A model generated the notes under the pieces. That model was given only the letters and a program-made list of their open reading frames with translations, was not told the DNA's origin and ran no database searches. From assembly GCA_017303485.1 (NCBI GenBank), contig JAFLCY010000017.1, positions 1-49,076 of the forward strand: a stretch of 49,076 nt of DNA. Direction: 5' to 3'. Source of the stretch: Rhodobacterales bacterium. GTDB taxonomy: Bacteria; Pseudomonadota; Alphaproteobacteria; Rhodobacterales; Rhodobacteraceae. Every line of letters starts with the position of its first letter. The first letter of the stretch is position 1. Both the position numbers and the translations under genes were made by a program. Shown here in pieces: positions 36,050 to 43,942 of the stretch.

Positions 36050-36658
36050 ATGATCTTTACGGTGGCAATCGACGGCCCGGCAGCGGCAGGCAAGGGCACG
36101 ATCAGTCGGGCAGTCGCGGCGCGGTTCGGCTTCCGCCATCTCGACACCGGGCTTTTGTATCGCGTGGTGGGCGTGAAGGGCGGCGACCCTGCCGAGGCCG
36201 CCCGCTCTCTCGCTCCGGGTGATTTGCTGCGGGACGATCTGCGGACTCTGGAGGCAGGGCAGGCCGCCAGCCGGGTCGCCGCACTGCCTGAGGTGCGCAA
36301 GGCCCTGGTCGACTTCCAGCGCCGGTTTGCCCGGGCCGAGGGCGGCGCGGTGCTGGATGGGCGCGACATCGGCACGGTGATCTGCCCCGAGGCCGAGGTG
36401 AAGCTCTACGTCACCGCCAGCCCCGAGGTCCGCGCGCACCGGCGCTGGCTGGAGGTCGGCGGCGACGAGGCCCGGGTGCTGGCCGAGGTGAAAGAGCGCG
36501 ATGCCCGCGACATGGGGCGGGCGGATGCCCCGCTGAAGGCCGCAGCGGATGCCGTGGTGATCGACACCAGCGCGATGGGGATCGACGAGGCGGTGGGGAC
36601 GGCCTGTGCGGTGGTGGAGCGAAAGCTGGTAAAAGGCGCGCAGGCTGGTCGCACTTAA
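36050..36658 (+). CDS. cmk: (d)CMP kinase
   Basis: Phosphorylates CMP and dCMP, essential for pyrimidine nucleotide pools. The 202-residue protein has Walker A 'GPAAAGKGT' (9-17), followed by '[13 protein letters not shown]' and '[20 protein letters not shown]', and the lid residues 'ERDARD'. It is somewhat shorter than E. coli Cmk (227). The frame is open far upstream (35867), but '[10 protein letters not shown]' is the universal start of this family, so 36050 was chosen. Only a weak ribosome site precedes it. Confidence 0.96.
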   Translation: MIFTVAIDGPAAAGKGTISRAVAARFGFRHLDTGLLYRVVGVKGGDPAEAARSLAPGDLLRDDLRTLEAGQAASRVAALPEVRKALVDFQRRFARAEGGAVLDGRDIGTVICPEAEVKLYVTASPEVRAHRRWLEVGGDEARVLAEVKERDARDMGRADAPLKAAADAVVIDTSAMGIDEAVGTACAVVERKLVKGAQAGRT

Positions 36659-36680
36659 GACTGGAGATCGGTGGCTTCCA

Positions 36681-37391
36681 ATGAACAGTTCGTCCGTCAC
36701 AGAGGCGACGCAAACCGCGATCAGGGAAATCTGGCGGGTTCTTGGGCCGCGCGGATCGGTTGAAGGCGCCTTCAACGCCTTTCGCGCCGGGCACATGCCA
36801 GAGAAAGGCCCCTACTGGTACTCTGCCTCGGTATTCAACGGCCTCTCCGACGAGGAAATCGACGAGCTGGAGGATCAGCTGCCCTATCCTCATCCCGAGC
36901 AGACCCGTGCGAGAATCCCGCAGCCGATGCGAGATTTTCTTGCCGTGACGAACGGGCTGAACCTCCATAGCCTTTCGATCAGCGGGCAACAGGGCCGGAT
37001 TGACCACGGCGCAGGGGCGCCGTTCTCGTTGGCGACAAACCAACTTGAGCGTGCGCCAGGGGTGTCCAAGACCTGGTTTGGTATTGGTGCCATGAACGGT
37101 CCCTGGCGTTCACAGGGAAGCATCTTCCTGACGGACAAGGATGAGGTCACGCTGATGCATCGCGACAGCGGTGACATAGGGGCGCGCTGGCCGAACCTGG
37201 GCGACTTCTTGGCCCAAGAGATCCCGCGCCTCTTGCGCATACATGATGAAAAAGGCGACCCCCTTCCGGGCGAAAGTTTGCTACCCGGTGACACGGCCAG
37301 GTGGGAAGAGATCGCCGAGCGTGCCTATCGAGTGAGGTTTGGGTGGCGGGGTAAGTTGAGGAGGACGATTGATCGGCTGCGTGGTGATTGA
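36681..37391 (+). CDS. SUKH/SMI1-KNR4-like protein
   Basis: A 236-residue soluble protein inserted between cmk and rpsA. The core, 'MRDFLAVTNGLNLHSLSISG' followed later by 'IFLTDKDEVTLMHRDSGD' and 'WPNLGDFLAQEIPRL', has the rhythm of SUKH-superfamily (SMI1/KNR4) domains, which in bacteria often act as immunity proteins against contact-dependent toxins. Codon use is less G/C-biased than in its neighbours (many ATT, CGA, TTG, GGA), hinting at recent arrival. No toxin gene or toxin fragment is adjacent. The assignment is by pattern, and the function is inferred from the family only. Confidence 0.72.
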   Translation: MNSSSVTEATQTAIREIWRVLGPRGSVEGAFNAFRAGHMPEKGPYWYSASVFNGLSDEEIDELEDQLPYPHPEQTRARIPQPMRDFLAVTNGLNLHSLSISGQQGRIDHGAGAPFSLATNQLERAPGVSKTWFGIGAMNGPWRSQGSIFLTDKDEVTLMHRDSGDIGARWPNLGDFLAQEIPRLLRIHDEKGDPLPGESLLPGDTARWEEIAERAYRVRFGWRGKLRRTIDRLRGD

Positions 37392-37410
37392 ACGCAGCAA
37401 GCCTAATTTC

Positions 37411-37438
37411 TTGCCTCCTTCGGTGCTTCTCGCTATAG
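37411..37438 (+). promoter_or_regulatory. Probable sigma-70-type promoter of rpsA
   Basis: TTGCCT at 37411-37416 and CTATAG at 37433-37438 are spaced 16 bases apart. This places the start of the rpsA leader near 37445. It resembles the ihfB promoter at 39330. The leader then contains the short stem ACCGG/CCGGT and a T-run (GCGTTTTTCC) before the ribosome site, which may allow attenuation or S1 autoregulation. Confidence 0.6.
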
Positions 37439-37563
37439 GGCGGCCATCCTGACTGGACTCAGCTCAACCGGTTTGCCGGTGGGCGGCGTTTTTCCATTCA
37501 GGGCCAAGACCGGCGGAGCCAACCGCATGGCCAGTGAAAACCACGCAAAGGAAACTGATCTAT

Positions 37564-39243
37564 ATGTGCGCTAAAGCAACCATGGAAGACTTCGAAGCCC
37601 TGTTGAAGGAAAGCTTCGAGATCGACACCCCCGAAGAGGGCACTGTCGTCAAAGGCAAGGTCATCGCGATCGAAGCGGGCCAGGCCATCATCGATGTCGG
37701 CTACAAGATGGAAGGCCGCATCGACCTGAAAGAATTTGCTAACCCAGGTGAGCAGCCCAACATCAATGTTGGCGACACCGTCGAGGTCTATCTGGACCGC
37801 GTGGAAAACGCCCGCGGTGAAGCCCAGATCAGCCGTGAAAAGGCCCGCCGCGAGGAAGCCTGGGACCGTCTGGAAAAAGCCTATGCCGCCGAGCAGCGCG
37901 TCGATGGCGCGATCTTCGGCCGCGTCAAGGGCGGCTTCACGGTCGACCTCGGGGGCGCAGTCGCCTTCCTTCCCGGTTCGCAGGTCGATGTCCGCCCGGT
38001 GCGTGACGCCGGCCCGCTGATGGGCATGAAGCAGCCGTTCCAGATCCTGAAGATGGACCGTCGCCGCGGCAACATCGTTGTCTCGCGCCGTGCGATCCTG
38101 GAAGAAAGCCGCGCCGAACAGCGCGCCGAAGTCATCGGCAACCTGACCGAAGGTCAAGTCGTCGACGGCGTGGTCAAGAACATCACCGAATACGGTGCGT
38201 TCGTGGACCTCGGCGGTGTGGACGGCCTGCTGCACGTTACCGACATGGCCTGGCGCCGCGTCAACCACCCGTCGGAAATCCTGTCGATCGGCGAGACCGT
38301 CAAGGTTCAGGTCATCAAGATCAACAAGGAAACCCACCGCATTTCGCTGGGCATGAAGCAGCTTCAGTCGGATCCGTGGGATGCCGTCGAGAAGATGTAC
38401 GCCATCGGCACGGTCCACAAAGGCCGGGTCACCAACATCACCGACTACGGCGCCTTCGTGGAGCTGGAAGCCGGGGTCGAGGGTCTGGTTCACGTCTCGG
38501 AAATGTCCTGGACCAAGAAGAACGTGCATCCCGGCAAGATCGTTTCGACCTCGCAAGAGGTTGAGGTCATGGTGCTGGAAATCGACAGCGCCAAGCGTCG
38601 CGTCTCGCTTGGCCTGAAGCAGACCCAGCGCAACCCGTGGGAAGTCTTTGCCGAAACCCACCCGGTCGGGTCGGCCATCGAGGGCGAAGTCAAGAACATC
38701 ACCGAATTCGGTCTGTTCGTCGGCCTCGACAACGACATCGACGGGATGGTTCACCTCTCGGACCTCAGCTGGGATCAGCGTGGCGAGGAAGCGATCCAGA
38801 ACTACCGCAAGGGCGACGTGGTCAAGGCCGCCGTCACCGAAGTGGATGTCGAGAAGGAGCGCATCTCGCTCTCCGTCAAGGCGCTGGGCGACGACACCTT
38901 CACCGATGCCGTCGATGGCGTGAAGCGGGGGGCGATCATCACCGTCACCGTGAGCGCGATCGAGGAAGGCGGGATCGAGGTCGAGTACAACGGCCAGAAG
39001 TCCTTCATCCGCCGTTCGGACCTGTCGCGCGACCGCGCCGACCAGCGTCCCGAGCGTTTCCAGGTGGGCGACCATGTGGATGTCCGCGTGACCAACATCG
39101 ACCCGAAGACCCGCAAGCTGGGCCTGTCGATCAAGGCGCGCGAGATCGCGGAAGAGAAGGAAGCCGTCGAACAGTATGGCTCGTCCGATTCGGGCGCCTC
39201 GCTGGGCGATATCCTGGGCGCCGCGCTCAAGGACCGCAGCTAA
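37564..39243 (+). CDS. rpsA: 30S ribosomal protein S1
   Basis: The mRNA-binding ribosomal protein required for initiation on structured messages. The 559-residue protein has six S1 (OB-fold) repeats; the later ones are clear from 'GRVTNITDYGAFVELEAGVEGLVHVSEMSW' style repeats, each ending with 'KRRVSLGLKQ' or similar. The start 'MCAKATMEDFEALLKESF' at 37564 is supported by AAAGGAAA about 9 bases upstream; ATG at 37582 is an alternative. It is transcribed after the SUKH gene but has its own promoter and a strong terminator. Confidence 0.97.
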   Translation: MCAKATMEDFEALLKESFEIDTPEEGTVVKGKVIAIEAGQAIIDVGYKMEGRIDLKEFANPGEQPNINVGDTVEVYLDRVENARGEAQISREKARREEAWDRLEKAYAAEQRVDGAIFGRVKGGFTVDLGGAVAFLPGSQVDVRPVRDAGPLMGMKQPFQILKMDRRRGNIVVSRRAILEESRAEQRAEVIGNLTEGQVVDGVVKNITEYGAFVDLGGVDGLLHVTDMAWRRVNHPSEILSIGETVKVQVIKINKETHRISLGMKQLQSDPWDAVEKMYAIGTVHKGRVTNITDYGAFVELEAGVEGLVHVSEMSWTKKNVHPGKIVSTSQEVEVMVLEIDSAKRRVSLGLKQTQRNPWEVFAETHPVGSAIEGEVKNITEFGLFVGLDNDIDGMVHLSDLSWDQRGEEAIQNYRKGDVVKAAVTEVDVEKERISLSVKALGDDTFTDAVDGVKRGAIITVTVSAIEEGGIEVEYNGQKSFIRRSDLSRDRADQRPERFQVGDHVDVRVTNIDPKTRKLGLSIKAREIAEEKEAVEQYGSSDSGASLGDILGAALKDRS

Positions 39244-39275
39244 GGGTTTCAGGCCCTTGCCTGCCGATTGAACCG

Positions 39276-39308
39276 AAAGGCCCCGCCACACGCGGGGCCT
39301 TTTCGTTT
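39276..39308 (+). terminator. Rho-independent terminator of rpsA
   Basis: The stem AAGGCCCCGC (39277-39286) with GCGGGGCCTT (39292-39301) has a CACAC loop and is followed by TTCGTTT. It stands 33 bases after the rpsA stop. Confidence 0.9.
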
Positions 39309-39329
39309 CACCCAAGTCCCCGTTTTTGT

Positions 39330-39359
39330 TTGCCCGAAGACAAATCCTGCCGCTATAGT
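39330..39359 (+). promoter_or_regulatory. Probable sigma-70-type promoter of ihfB
   Basis: TTGCCC at 39330-39335 and TATAGT at 39354-39359 are spaced 18 bases apart (16 if GCTATA is used). It follows the rpsA terminator, so ihfB is transcribed independently. The CGCTATAG core is the same as in the rpsA promoter. Confidence 0.6.
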
Positions 39360-39420
39360 CGCGCGAGAACAAGATAGTGGCGGCCACTGCCAAAGGGTCG
39401 AACCACAGGGGGGACAACGG

Positions 39421-39702
39421 ATGATCCGTTCGGAACTGATCCAGAAGATCGCGGATGAGAATCCGCATCTGACGCAAAGGCATGTTGAGCGGATCGTGAA
39501 CACGGTCTTTGAAGAGATCATCGAGGCTCTGGCCAAGGGCGACAGGGTGGAACTGCGCGGCTTCGGTGCTTTTTCCGTCAAGGCCCGCGATGCGCGCGTC
39601 GGTCGCAACCCCCGCACCGGCGAGGCGGTGACGGTGGACGACAAGAAGGTGCCGTTCTTCAAGACCGGCAAGCTTCTGCGCGACCGCCTGAACGGCAAGT
39701 AA
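39421..39702 (+). CDS. ihfB: Integration host factor beta subunit
   Basis: A DNA-bending protein, partner of IhfA, acting in transcription, replication and recombination. The 93-residue length is normal. '[15 protein letters not shown]' is the typical start, and '[21 protein letters not shown]' carries the minor-groove-inserting beta arm with its conserved proline. The position directly after rpsA is conserved in proteobacteria. A purine-rich GGGGGGA precedes the start. Confidence 0.97.
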   Translation: MIRSELIQKIADENPHLTQRHVERIVNTVFEEIIEALAKGDRVELRGFGAFSVKARDARVGRNPRTGEAVTVDDKKVPFFKTGKLLRDRLNGK

Positions 39703-39771
39703 TTCCCCTTCGCCTTGCGCCCGGCTGCGTTCAGGCCGATATTGGCGGGGAACCCGGGGGCGCCGAAGCGA

Positions 39772-40125
39772 ATGATCCGATACCTGCGATTGATCTTTCT
39801 TGGCCTAGTGGGCCTTGCACTCCTGACCGTGGCGCTGGCAAACCGCGCCCCGGTTGGCGTCAAGCTGTTGCCCGAGGATCTTGCCGCACTGACCGGGATG
39901 ACCTGGGCGATCGAGGTGCCGCTGTTTCTGGTGATCTTCGGTGGCATCATCCTTGGCGTGCTGATCGGCTTTGTGTGGGAATGGTTCCGCGAGCATGGCC
40001 ATCGGGCGGCGGCCAGCCAGAAATCGCGCGAGGTCACGCGGCTGGAACGCGAACTGGCGGTTCTGAAGGATTCCACCACCGTCCCGCCGAAGGATGAGGT
40101 GCTGGCGCTGCTGGAAAAGCGCTGA
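39772..40125 (+). CDS. LapA-domain membrane protein
   Basis: A 117-residue inner-membrane protein with two hydrophobic segments (about 8-24 and 46-68), a short loop between them, and a cytoplasmic coiled-coil-like tail ('[17 protein letters not shown]'). This is the DUF1049/LapA layout, linked in E. coli to assembly of the LPS regulation complex. Its stop TGA shares a base with the trpF ATG (TGATG). The ATG at 39772 was preferred over 39715 since the family begins with an Arg-rich hydrophobic segment. Confidence 0.88.
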   Translation: MIRYLRLIFLGLVGLALLTVALANRAPVGVKLLPEDLAALTGMTWAIEVPLFLVIFGGIILGVLIGFVWEWFREHGHRAAASQKSREVTRLERELAVLKDSTTVPPKDEVLALLEKR

Positions 40126-40793
40126 TGCAGGACGTCCGAGTCAAGATCTGCGGGCTTAGGACGCCCGATGATGTCGCGGCAGTCGCGCGGGCGAAGGCTG
40201 CCTATATCGGGTTCAACTTCTTCCCCAGGTCACCACGCTACGTGACGCCCGGCGCAGCCCGTGCGCTGGCTGTCGCGACGCCCGAGGGTCTCTGCAAGGT
40301 GGCGCTGGTGGTTGATGCCAAGGACGCGGCGCTGGATGCCATCGTCGCCGAAGTGCCGTTGGACATGCTGCAACTCCATGGCCATGAAAGCCCCGCCCGG
40401 GTGGCCGCGTTGAAGGCCAGGTACGGGTTGCCGGTGATGAAGGTTCTTGGCGTGGCGGCCGAAGACGATCTTGCTCTGCTGCTGGATTACCAGCTGGTGG
40501 CCGACCAGATTCTGATCGACGCCAAGGCCCCCAAGGGTGCCATCCTGCCGGGTGGCAACGGGCTCACGTTCGACTGGCGGCTTCTGGTCGGGCGCAAATG
40601 GCTGAAACCCTGGATGCTGGCCGGGGGGCTGACCCCCGACAACGTGGGCCAGGCGATCCAGTTGACCGGGGCGCGGCAGGTGGACGTGGCCTCAGGTGTG
40701 GAAAGCGCGCCGGGTGTCAAGGACGCCGCCCGGATCGAAGCGTTCGTCGAGGCGGCGCAGGGTGTTAAGGCGGGTGTGCCGATCCTGCGATAG
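40125..40793 (+). CDS. trpF: Phosphoribosylanthranilate isomerase
   Basis: Third step of tryptophan synthesis from chorismate. The 222-residue TIM-barrel protein has '[12 protein letters not shown]' with catalytic Cys9, 'LQLHGHE' and '[10 protein letters not shown]', and the C-terminal phosphate site '[10 protein letters not shown]' and 'DVASGVE'. It is translationally coupled to the LapA gene (1-base overlap) and followed by trpB after 123 bases, so the trp genes are read together. The stop TAG leads into a 20-bp palindrome at 40796-40815. Confidence 0.97.
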   Translation: MQDVRVKICGLRTPDDVAAVARAKAAYIGFNFFPRSPRYVTPGAARALAVATPEGLCKVALVVDAKDAALDAIVAEVPLDMLQLHGHESPARVAALKARYGLPVMKVLGVAAEDDLALLLDYQLVADQILIDAKAPKGAILPGGNGLTFDWRLLVGRKWLKPWMLAGGLTPDNVGQAIQLTGARQVDVASGVESAPGVKDAARIEAFVEAAQGVKAGVPILR

Positions 40794-40795
40794 AA

Positions 40796-40815
40796 CGATT
40801 TCTTCCAAGAAATCG
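40796..40815. terminator. Palindrome between trpF and trpB
   Basis: CGATTTCTT-CC-AAGAAATCG is a perfect 20-base inverted repeat two bases past the trpF stop. It may be a weak terminator or a transcript-processing site, or a protein-binding site. No T-run follows. Confidence 0.5.
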
Positions 40816-40916
40816 GACCGCGGCTTTCGAAGGCCCCACACCGGAGATTTCGAAAACTCCTGCTTTTCCCGCCGCGGCAATGGCGTTACATCCGTCAAGA
40901 ACAACGGGGGTGCGCC

Positions 40917-42149
40917 ATGGCCGAGGACGGGTTGAACAGCTTCATGACGGGGCCTGACGAGCAGGGCCGCTTTGGCCTTTTCGGTGGGCGCTTTGTCAGT
41001 GAAACCCTGATGCCGCTGATCCTGGAGCTGGAAGAACGCTACAACTTCGCCAAGACCGACCCCAGCTTCTGGGCCGAGATGGACGATCTCTGGAAGCACT
41101 ATGTCGGCCGCCCGTCTCCGCTGTATTTCGCACCGCGCCTGACCGAGCATCTGGGTGGTGCCAAGGTCTACATGAAGCGCGACGAGCTGAACCATACCGG
41201 CGCGCACAAGATCAACAATGTGCTGGGCCAGATCATCCTGGCCCGCCGCATGGGCAAGACCCGGATCATCGCCGAGACGGGCGCGGGCCAGCATGGCGTG
41301 GCGACGGCGACGGTCTGCGCCAAGTTCGGGCTGAAATGCGTGGTCTACATGGGCGCGCATGACGTGGAGCGGCAGGCTCCGAACGTGTTCCGGATGAAGC
41401 TCTTGGGCGCCGAGGTGATCCCGGTCACCTCGGGCCGTGGCACGCTGAAGGATGCGATGAACGACGCGCTGCGCGACTGGGTGACCAATGTCCGCGACAC
41501 GTTCTACTGCATCGGCACGGTGGCGGGGCCGCATCCCTATCCGGCCATGGTGCGCGACTTTCAGTCGATCATCGGCAAGGAAGTGCGCTGGCAACTGGCC
41601 GAGCAGGAGGGCGAGGGCCGCCTGCCTGACGTGGTGGTTGCGGCGATCGGGGGCGGCTCGAACGCGATGGGGCTGTTCTTCCCGTTCCTCGATGATCCCT
41701 CGGTGCGGATCGTCGGCGTCGAGGCGGGTGGCAAGGGCGTGGACGACCGGATGGAGCATTGTGCCAGCCTCACCGGAGGTCGCCCGGGCGTGCTGCACGG
41801 CAACCGCACCTATCTGTTGCAGGACGGCGATGGTCAGATCCTGGAGGGCTTTTCGATCTCTGCGGGCCTCGACTATCCCGGGATCGGGCCGGAGCATTCC
41901 TGGCTGCATGACGTGGGGCGCGCGGAATATGTCAGCATCACCGATGCCGAGGCGCTGGAGGCGTTCCAGCTGTGCTGCAAGCTGGAAGGCATCATCCCGG
42001 CGCTGGAGCCGTCGCACGCATTGGCCCAGGTGATGAAGCTGGCGCCGACTTTGCCCCGTGACAAGATCATCGTGATGAACATGTGCGGACGCGGCGACAA
42101 GGACATCTTCACGGTGGCCAAGCACCTGGGCGTGACGATGAACGTCTGA
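40917..42149 (+). CDS. trpB: Tryptophan synthase beta subunit
   Basis: PLP-dependent condensation of indole and serine to tryptophan. The 410-residue protein has the Schiff-base Lys98 in 'HTGAHKINN', the phosphate-binding 'GGGSNAMG', and the beta-subunit landmarks '[11 protein letters not shown]' (18-27) and 'AETGAGQHG'. The ATG at 40917 begins the standard N-terminus. trpA does not follow; the next gene is a poly-Asp protein, so the alpha subunit is encoded elsewhere. Confidence 0.97.
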   Translation: MAEDGLNSFMTGPDEQGRFGLFGGRFVSETLMPLILELEERYNFAKTDPSFWAEMDDLWKHYVGRPSPLYFAPRLTEHLGGAKVYMKRDELNHTGAHKINNVLGQIILARRMGKTRIIAETGAGQHGVATATVCAKFGLKCVVYMGAHDVERQAPNVFRMKLLGAEVIPVTSGRGTLKDAMNDALRDWVTNVRDTFYCIGTVAGPHPYPAMVRDFQSIIGKEVRWQLAEQEGEGRLPDVVVAAIGGGSNAMGLFFPFLDDPSVRIVGVEAGGKGVDDRMEHCASLTGGRPGVLHGNRTYLLQDGDGQILEGFSISAGLDYPGIGPEHSWLHDVGRAEYVSITDAEALEAFQLCCKLEGIIPALEPSHALAQVMKLAPTLPRDKIIVMNMCGRGDKDIFTVAKHLGVTMNV

Positions 42150-42446
42150 CGGACCGGAATTGCCGGATGAGCCGGGGCTCCGCAGCGCATGGGCGCGGAC
42201 CCCTGTTTCTGCGCGGCGTTCCGCATTCGGAAACAATGTTTAAGTTGAGCAACGGTTTCAACGACTCTCGTTTTGATTGCGCATAAACTGAAGTTTATTC
42301 CTGCAAACTCAGGGCATAAGGGGCGGGGTGTAAACTCTGGTGCAATGGCCAGACCCGGTTTCAGGCGGCTTGATCGTCTCATGCTCTCGACGGCGGTCAC
42401 CCGGCCCCTGGACGAGCTGGAACCGCAACCTGAAGGAGATCACCTG
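42150..42446. promoter_or_regulatory. Intergenic region upstream of the poly-Asp module
   Basis: 297 bases with no credible gene. It contains a perfect palindrome, ATAAACT-GA-AGTTTAT (42283-42298), in the AT-rich centre (about 42235-42310). This is the likely promoter/operator zone for the module that follows. The right end carries the strong ribosome site GAAGGAG. Confidence 0.5.
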
Positions 42447-42887
42447 ATGAAGTTGAGAACCAAACTCCTGTGCTACACCGCCGCAGTCGCCCTGTCGTCC
42501 GGGGCCGCCTATGCCGCCATCGACGGCAACGCGCTGGCCGACGACTACCTGGCCCAGGGCTATTCCTATGTCGAAGTGAAGGTCGGCCCGACGCAGACGA
42601 AAGTCGAGGCGATCAAGGACGGCCAGAAGGTCGAGGTTGTCTATGACAACGAAAGCCAGGCGATCGTGAGGCAGGAATCCGAAAAGGCCGACGGTGATGA
42701 CGCCACCAAGACCGGCAAGGAAGTGAAGAACGTCTCGGGTGATTTCGGCGACGATCATGATGACGACGACGATGACGATGACGATGACGACGACGATGAC
42801 GATGATGATGACGACGATGACGACGATCATGGCGGCGATCATGACGACGACGATGACGACGATGACGATGACGACGACGATAACTGA
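42447..42887 (+). CDS. Exported PepSY-like protein with a poly-Asp tail
   Basis: A 146-residue protein: signal peptide (about 1-25, 'LLCYTAAVALSSGAAYA'), a PepSY-like globular part of about 60 residues ('YLAQGYSYVEVKVGPTQTKVEA', 'VVYDNESQAIVRQES'), then a tail of D-runs broken by His/Gly: 23 Asp at 42759-42827, HGGDH, and 13 Asp up to 42881. The tail is an obvious metal-binding candidate (Ca, Mg, Zn or Ni). The ATG at 42447 has GAAGGAG 8 bases upstream. A hairpin at 42911-42931 separates it from the next gene. Confidence 0.85.
   Translation: MKLRTKLLCYTAAVALSSGAAYAAIDGNALADDYLAQGYSYVEVKVGPTQTKVEAIKDGQKVEVVYDNESQAIVRQESEKADGDDATKTGKEVKNVSGDFGDDHDDDDDDDDDDDDDDDDDDDDDDDHGGDHDDDDDDDDDDDDDN
42750..42884 (+). 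repeat. Trinucleotide GAY tract encoding poly-Asp
   Basis: A 135-base run of GAT/GAC codons with three CAT and two GGC interruptions. Similar tracts occur at 43277-43294 and 43316-43360 in the next gene. Mixed GAC/GAT use breaks perfect periodicity and should limit slippage, though length variation among strains is plausible. Confidence 0.8.
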
Positions 42888-42910
42888 GCGGCAGCTCTAG
42901 TCTGACTGAG

Positions 42911-42938
42911 GGCCCCGGTCTTGCCGGGGCCTTCGGCT
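42911..42938 (+). terminator. Hairpin between the two poly-Asp genes
   Basis: The stem GGCCCCGG (42911-42918) with CCGGGGCC (42924-42931) has a TCTTG loop and is followed by TTCGGCTT. It looks like a terminator or attenuator that would make the first gene more abundant than the second. Confidence 0.7.
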
Positions 42939-42976
42939 TGGAACATAGTTCCAGCAAGTGGGGGCCGGGTATCGGA

Positions 42977-43363
42977 ATGAGACGGAGGGATTTCCTTTCT
43001 GGAATGGCGGTAGGCCTGGCTCTTGCGACGCCTGGCGCCGCGCAGGAGTATGTCGAAAGCGTCGTAGGGCAACTCAAGGCCCTCGGGTTTCGCAGCATTG
43101 TGCAAGAGCGCACGCTTCTTGGCCGGGTCCGGGTCGTGGCCACCCGCAAGGATGGCGAGCGCGAAATCATCATCAATCCGCGCACCGGCGAAATCCTGCG
43201 GGACCTTTGGACGCCCGCTGGCAGTGGAGGCGGCGAGGTTCCAATCATCGACGACCGATCGGGCGCCGGAGGCAAGGACGATGATGACGATGATCATAGC
43301 GGCCACGGCGGCGGCGATGACGACGATGACGACGATGATGACGACGATGATGATGACGATTGA
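42977..43363 (+). CDS. Tat-exported PepSY-like protein with a poly-Asp tail
   Basis: A 128-residue protein. It begins 'MRRRDFLSGMAVGLALATPGAAQ', a clear twin-arginine signal, cleaved after about residue 23. The mature part ('YVESVVGQLKALGFRSIVQE', 'VVATRKDGEREIIINPRTGE') resembles a PepSY domain like the preceding protein. It ends with DDDDDD, HSGHGGG and a final run of 15 Asp. Tat export suggests folding or cofactor/metal loading before transport. The longer frame from 42938 lacks a signal sequence start. It lies 33 bases before the LuxR-type gene. Confidence 0.82.
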   Translation: MRRRDFLSGMAVGLALATPGAAQEYVESVVGQLKALGFRSIVQERTLLGRVRVVATRKDGEREIIINPRTGEILRDLWTPAGSGGGEVPIIDDRSGAGGKDDDDDDHSGHGGGDDDDDDDDDDDDDDD

Positions 43364-43396
43364 GCCAGTGGTTGGACGGCGGAACCGGATCAAAGG

Positions 43397-43939
43397 GTGA
43401 AACGCGCAGCCCCCTTCATCGCGATTTTCGTGATCCAGGCGCTTTGCGCCTTCTTCTTTGTGTCCGATATCCTGTCGTCGATGATCGGCTTTCGAACCGC
43501 CCCGATCAGCTGGGAAATGCGCGAGCTGATGGAAATCGGCGCCGCCTTCGGCCTGATCCTTGGCGTGGTTCTGGGGGGCCTGATGCTGATCCGCGCCCTG
43601 CGCGACCGGCACAGGGCCGAGGAACAGTTGCGCCGCGCCTCGGGCGCCTTCATGGATCTGTTGCAGGAACGGTTCGGCGAATGGGGGCTGACCCCTTCGG
43701 AAAAGGACGTGGCCCTGTTCGCGATCAAGGGCATGTCGACGGCCGAGATTGCCAGCCTCCGCGCGACATCGGAAGGAACGGTAAAGGCCCAGACCAACGC
43801 GATCTACCGCAAGGCGGGGGTGTCCGGTCGGTCGCAGCTGCTGTCGCTTTTCATCGAGGACCTGATGCGGGACGACGGCGCGGTGCGGCCGATGCCTGCC
43901 CCCGCATCAGTGCCAGAGACGGCCGTCACGTCGAAGTGA
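43397..43939 (+). CDS. Membrane-anchored LuxR-type regulator
   Basis: A 180-residue protein with two membrane helices (about 6-30 and 46-68) and a short periplasmic loop of about 15-20 residues, then a helical linker and a LuxR/GerE helix-turn-helix (about 98-155, 'LTPSEKDVALFAIKGMSTAE' and 'TSEGTVKAQTNAIYRKAGVS'). There is no receiver or autoinducer domain. Such a layout suggests one-component transmembrane signalling, with the loop sensing a periplasmic partner. It starts with GTG at 43397, with AAAGG abutting the start. The gene lies downstream of two exported poly-Asp proteins, which are natural candidates for its signal or targets. Confidence 0.87.
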   Translation: MKRAAPFIAIFVIQALCAFFFVSDILSSMIGFRTAPISWEMRELMEIGAAFGLILGVVLGGLMLIRALRDRHRAEEQLRRASGAFMDLLQERFGEWGLTPSEKDVALFAIKGMSTAEIASLRATSEGTVKAQTNAIYRKAGVSGRSQLLSLFIEDLMRDDGAVRPMPAPASVPETAVTSK

Positions 43940-43942
43940 CGG

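Noticed and set aside
37498-39483. Minus-strand open frame opposite rpsA
   Set aside because: It is antisense to the six S1 repeats and shows repeated Asp/His-rich shadow motifs only.
42750-43360. Repeated GAT/GAC tracts as a CRISPR or VNTR locus
   Set aside because: They lie in frame inside two genes and encode Asp tails; there is no repeat-spacer structure.
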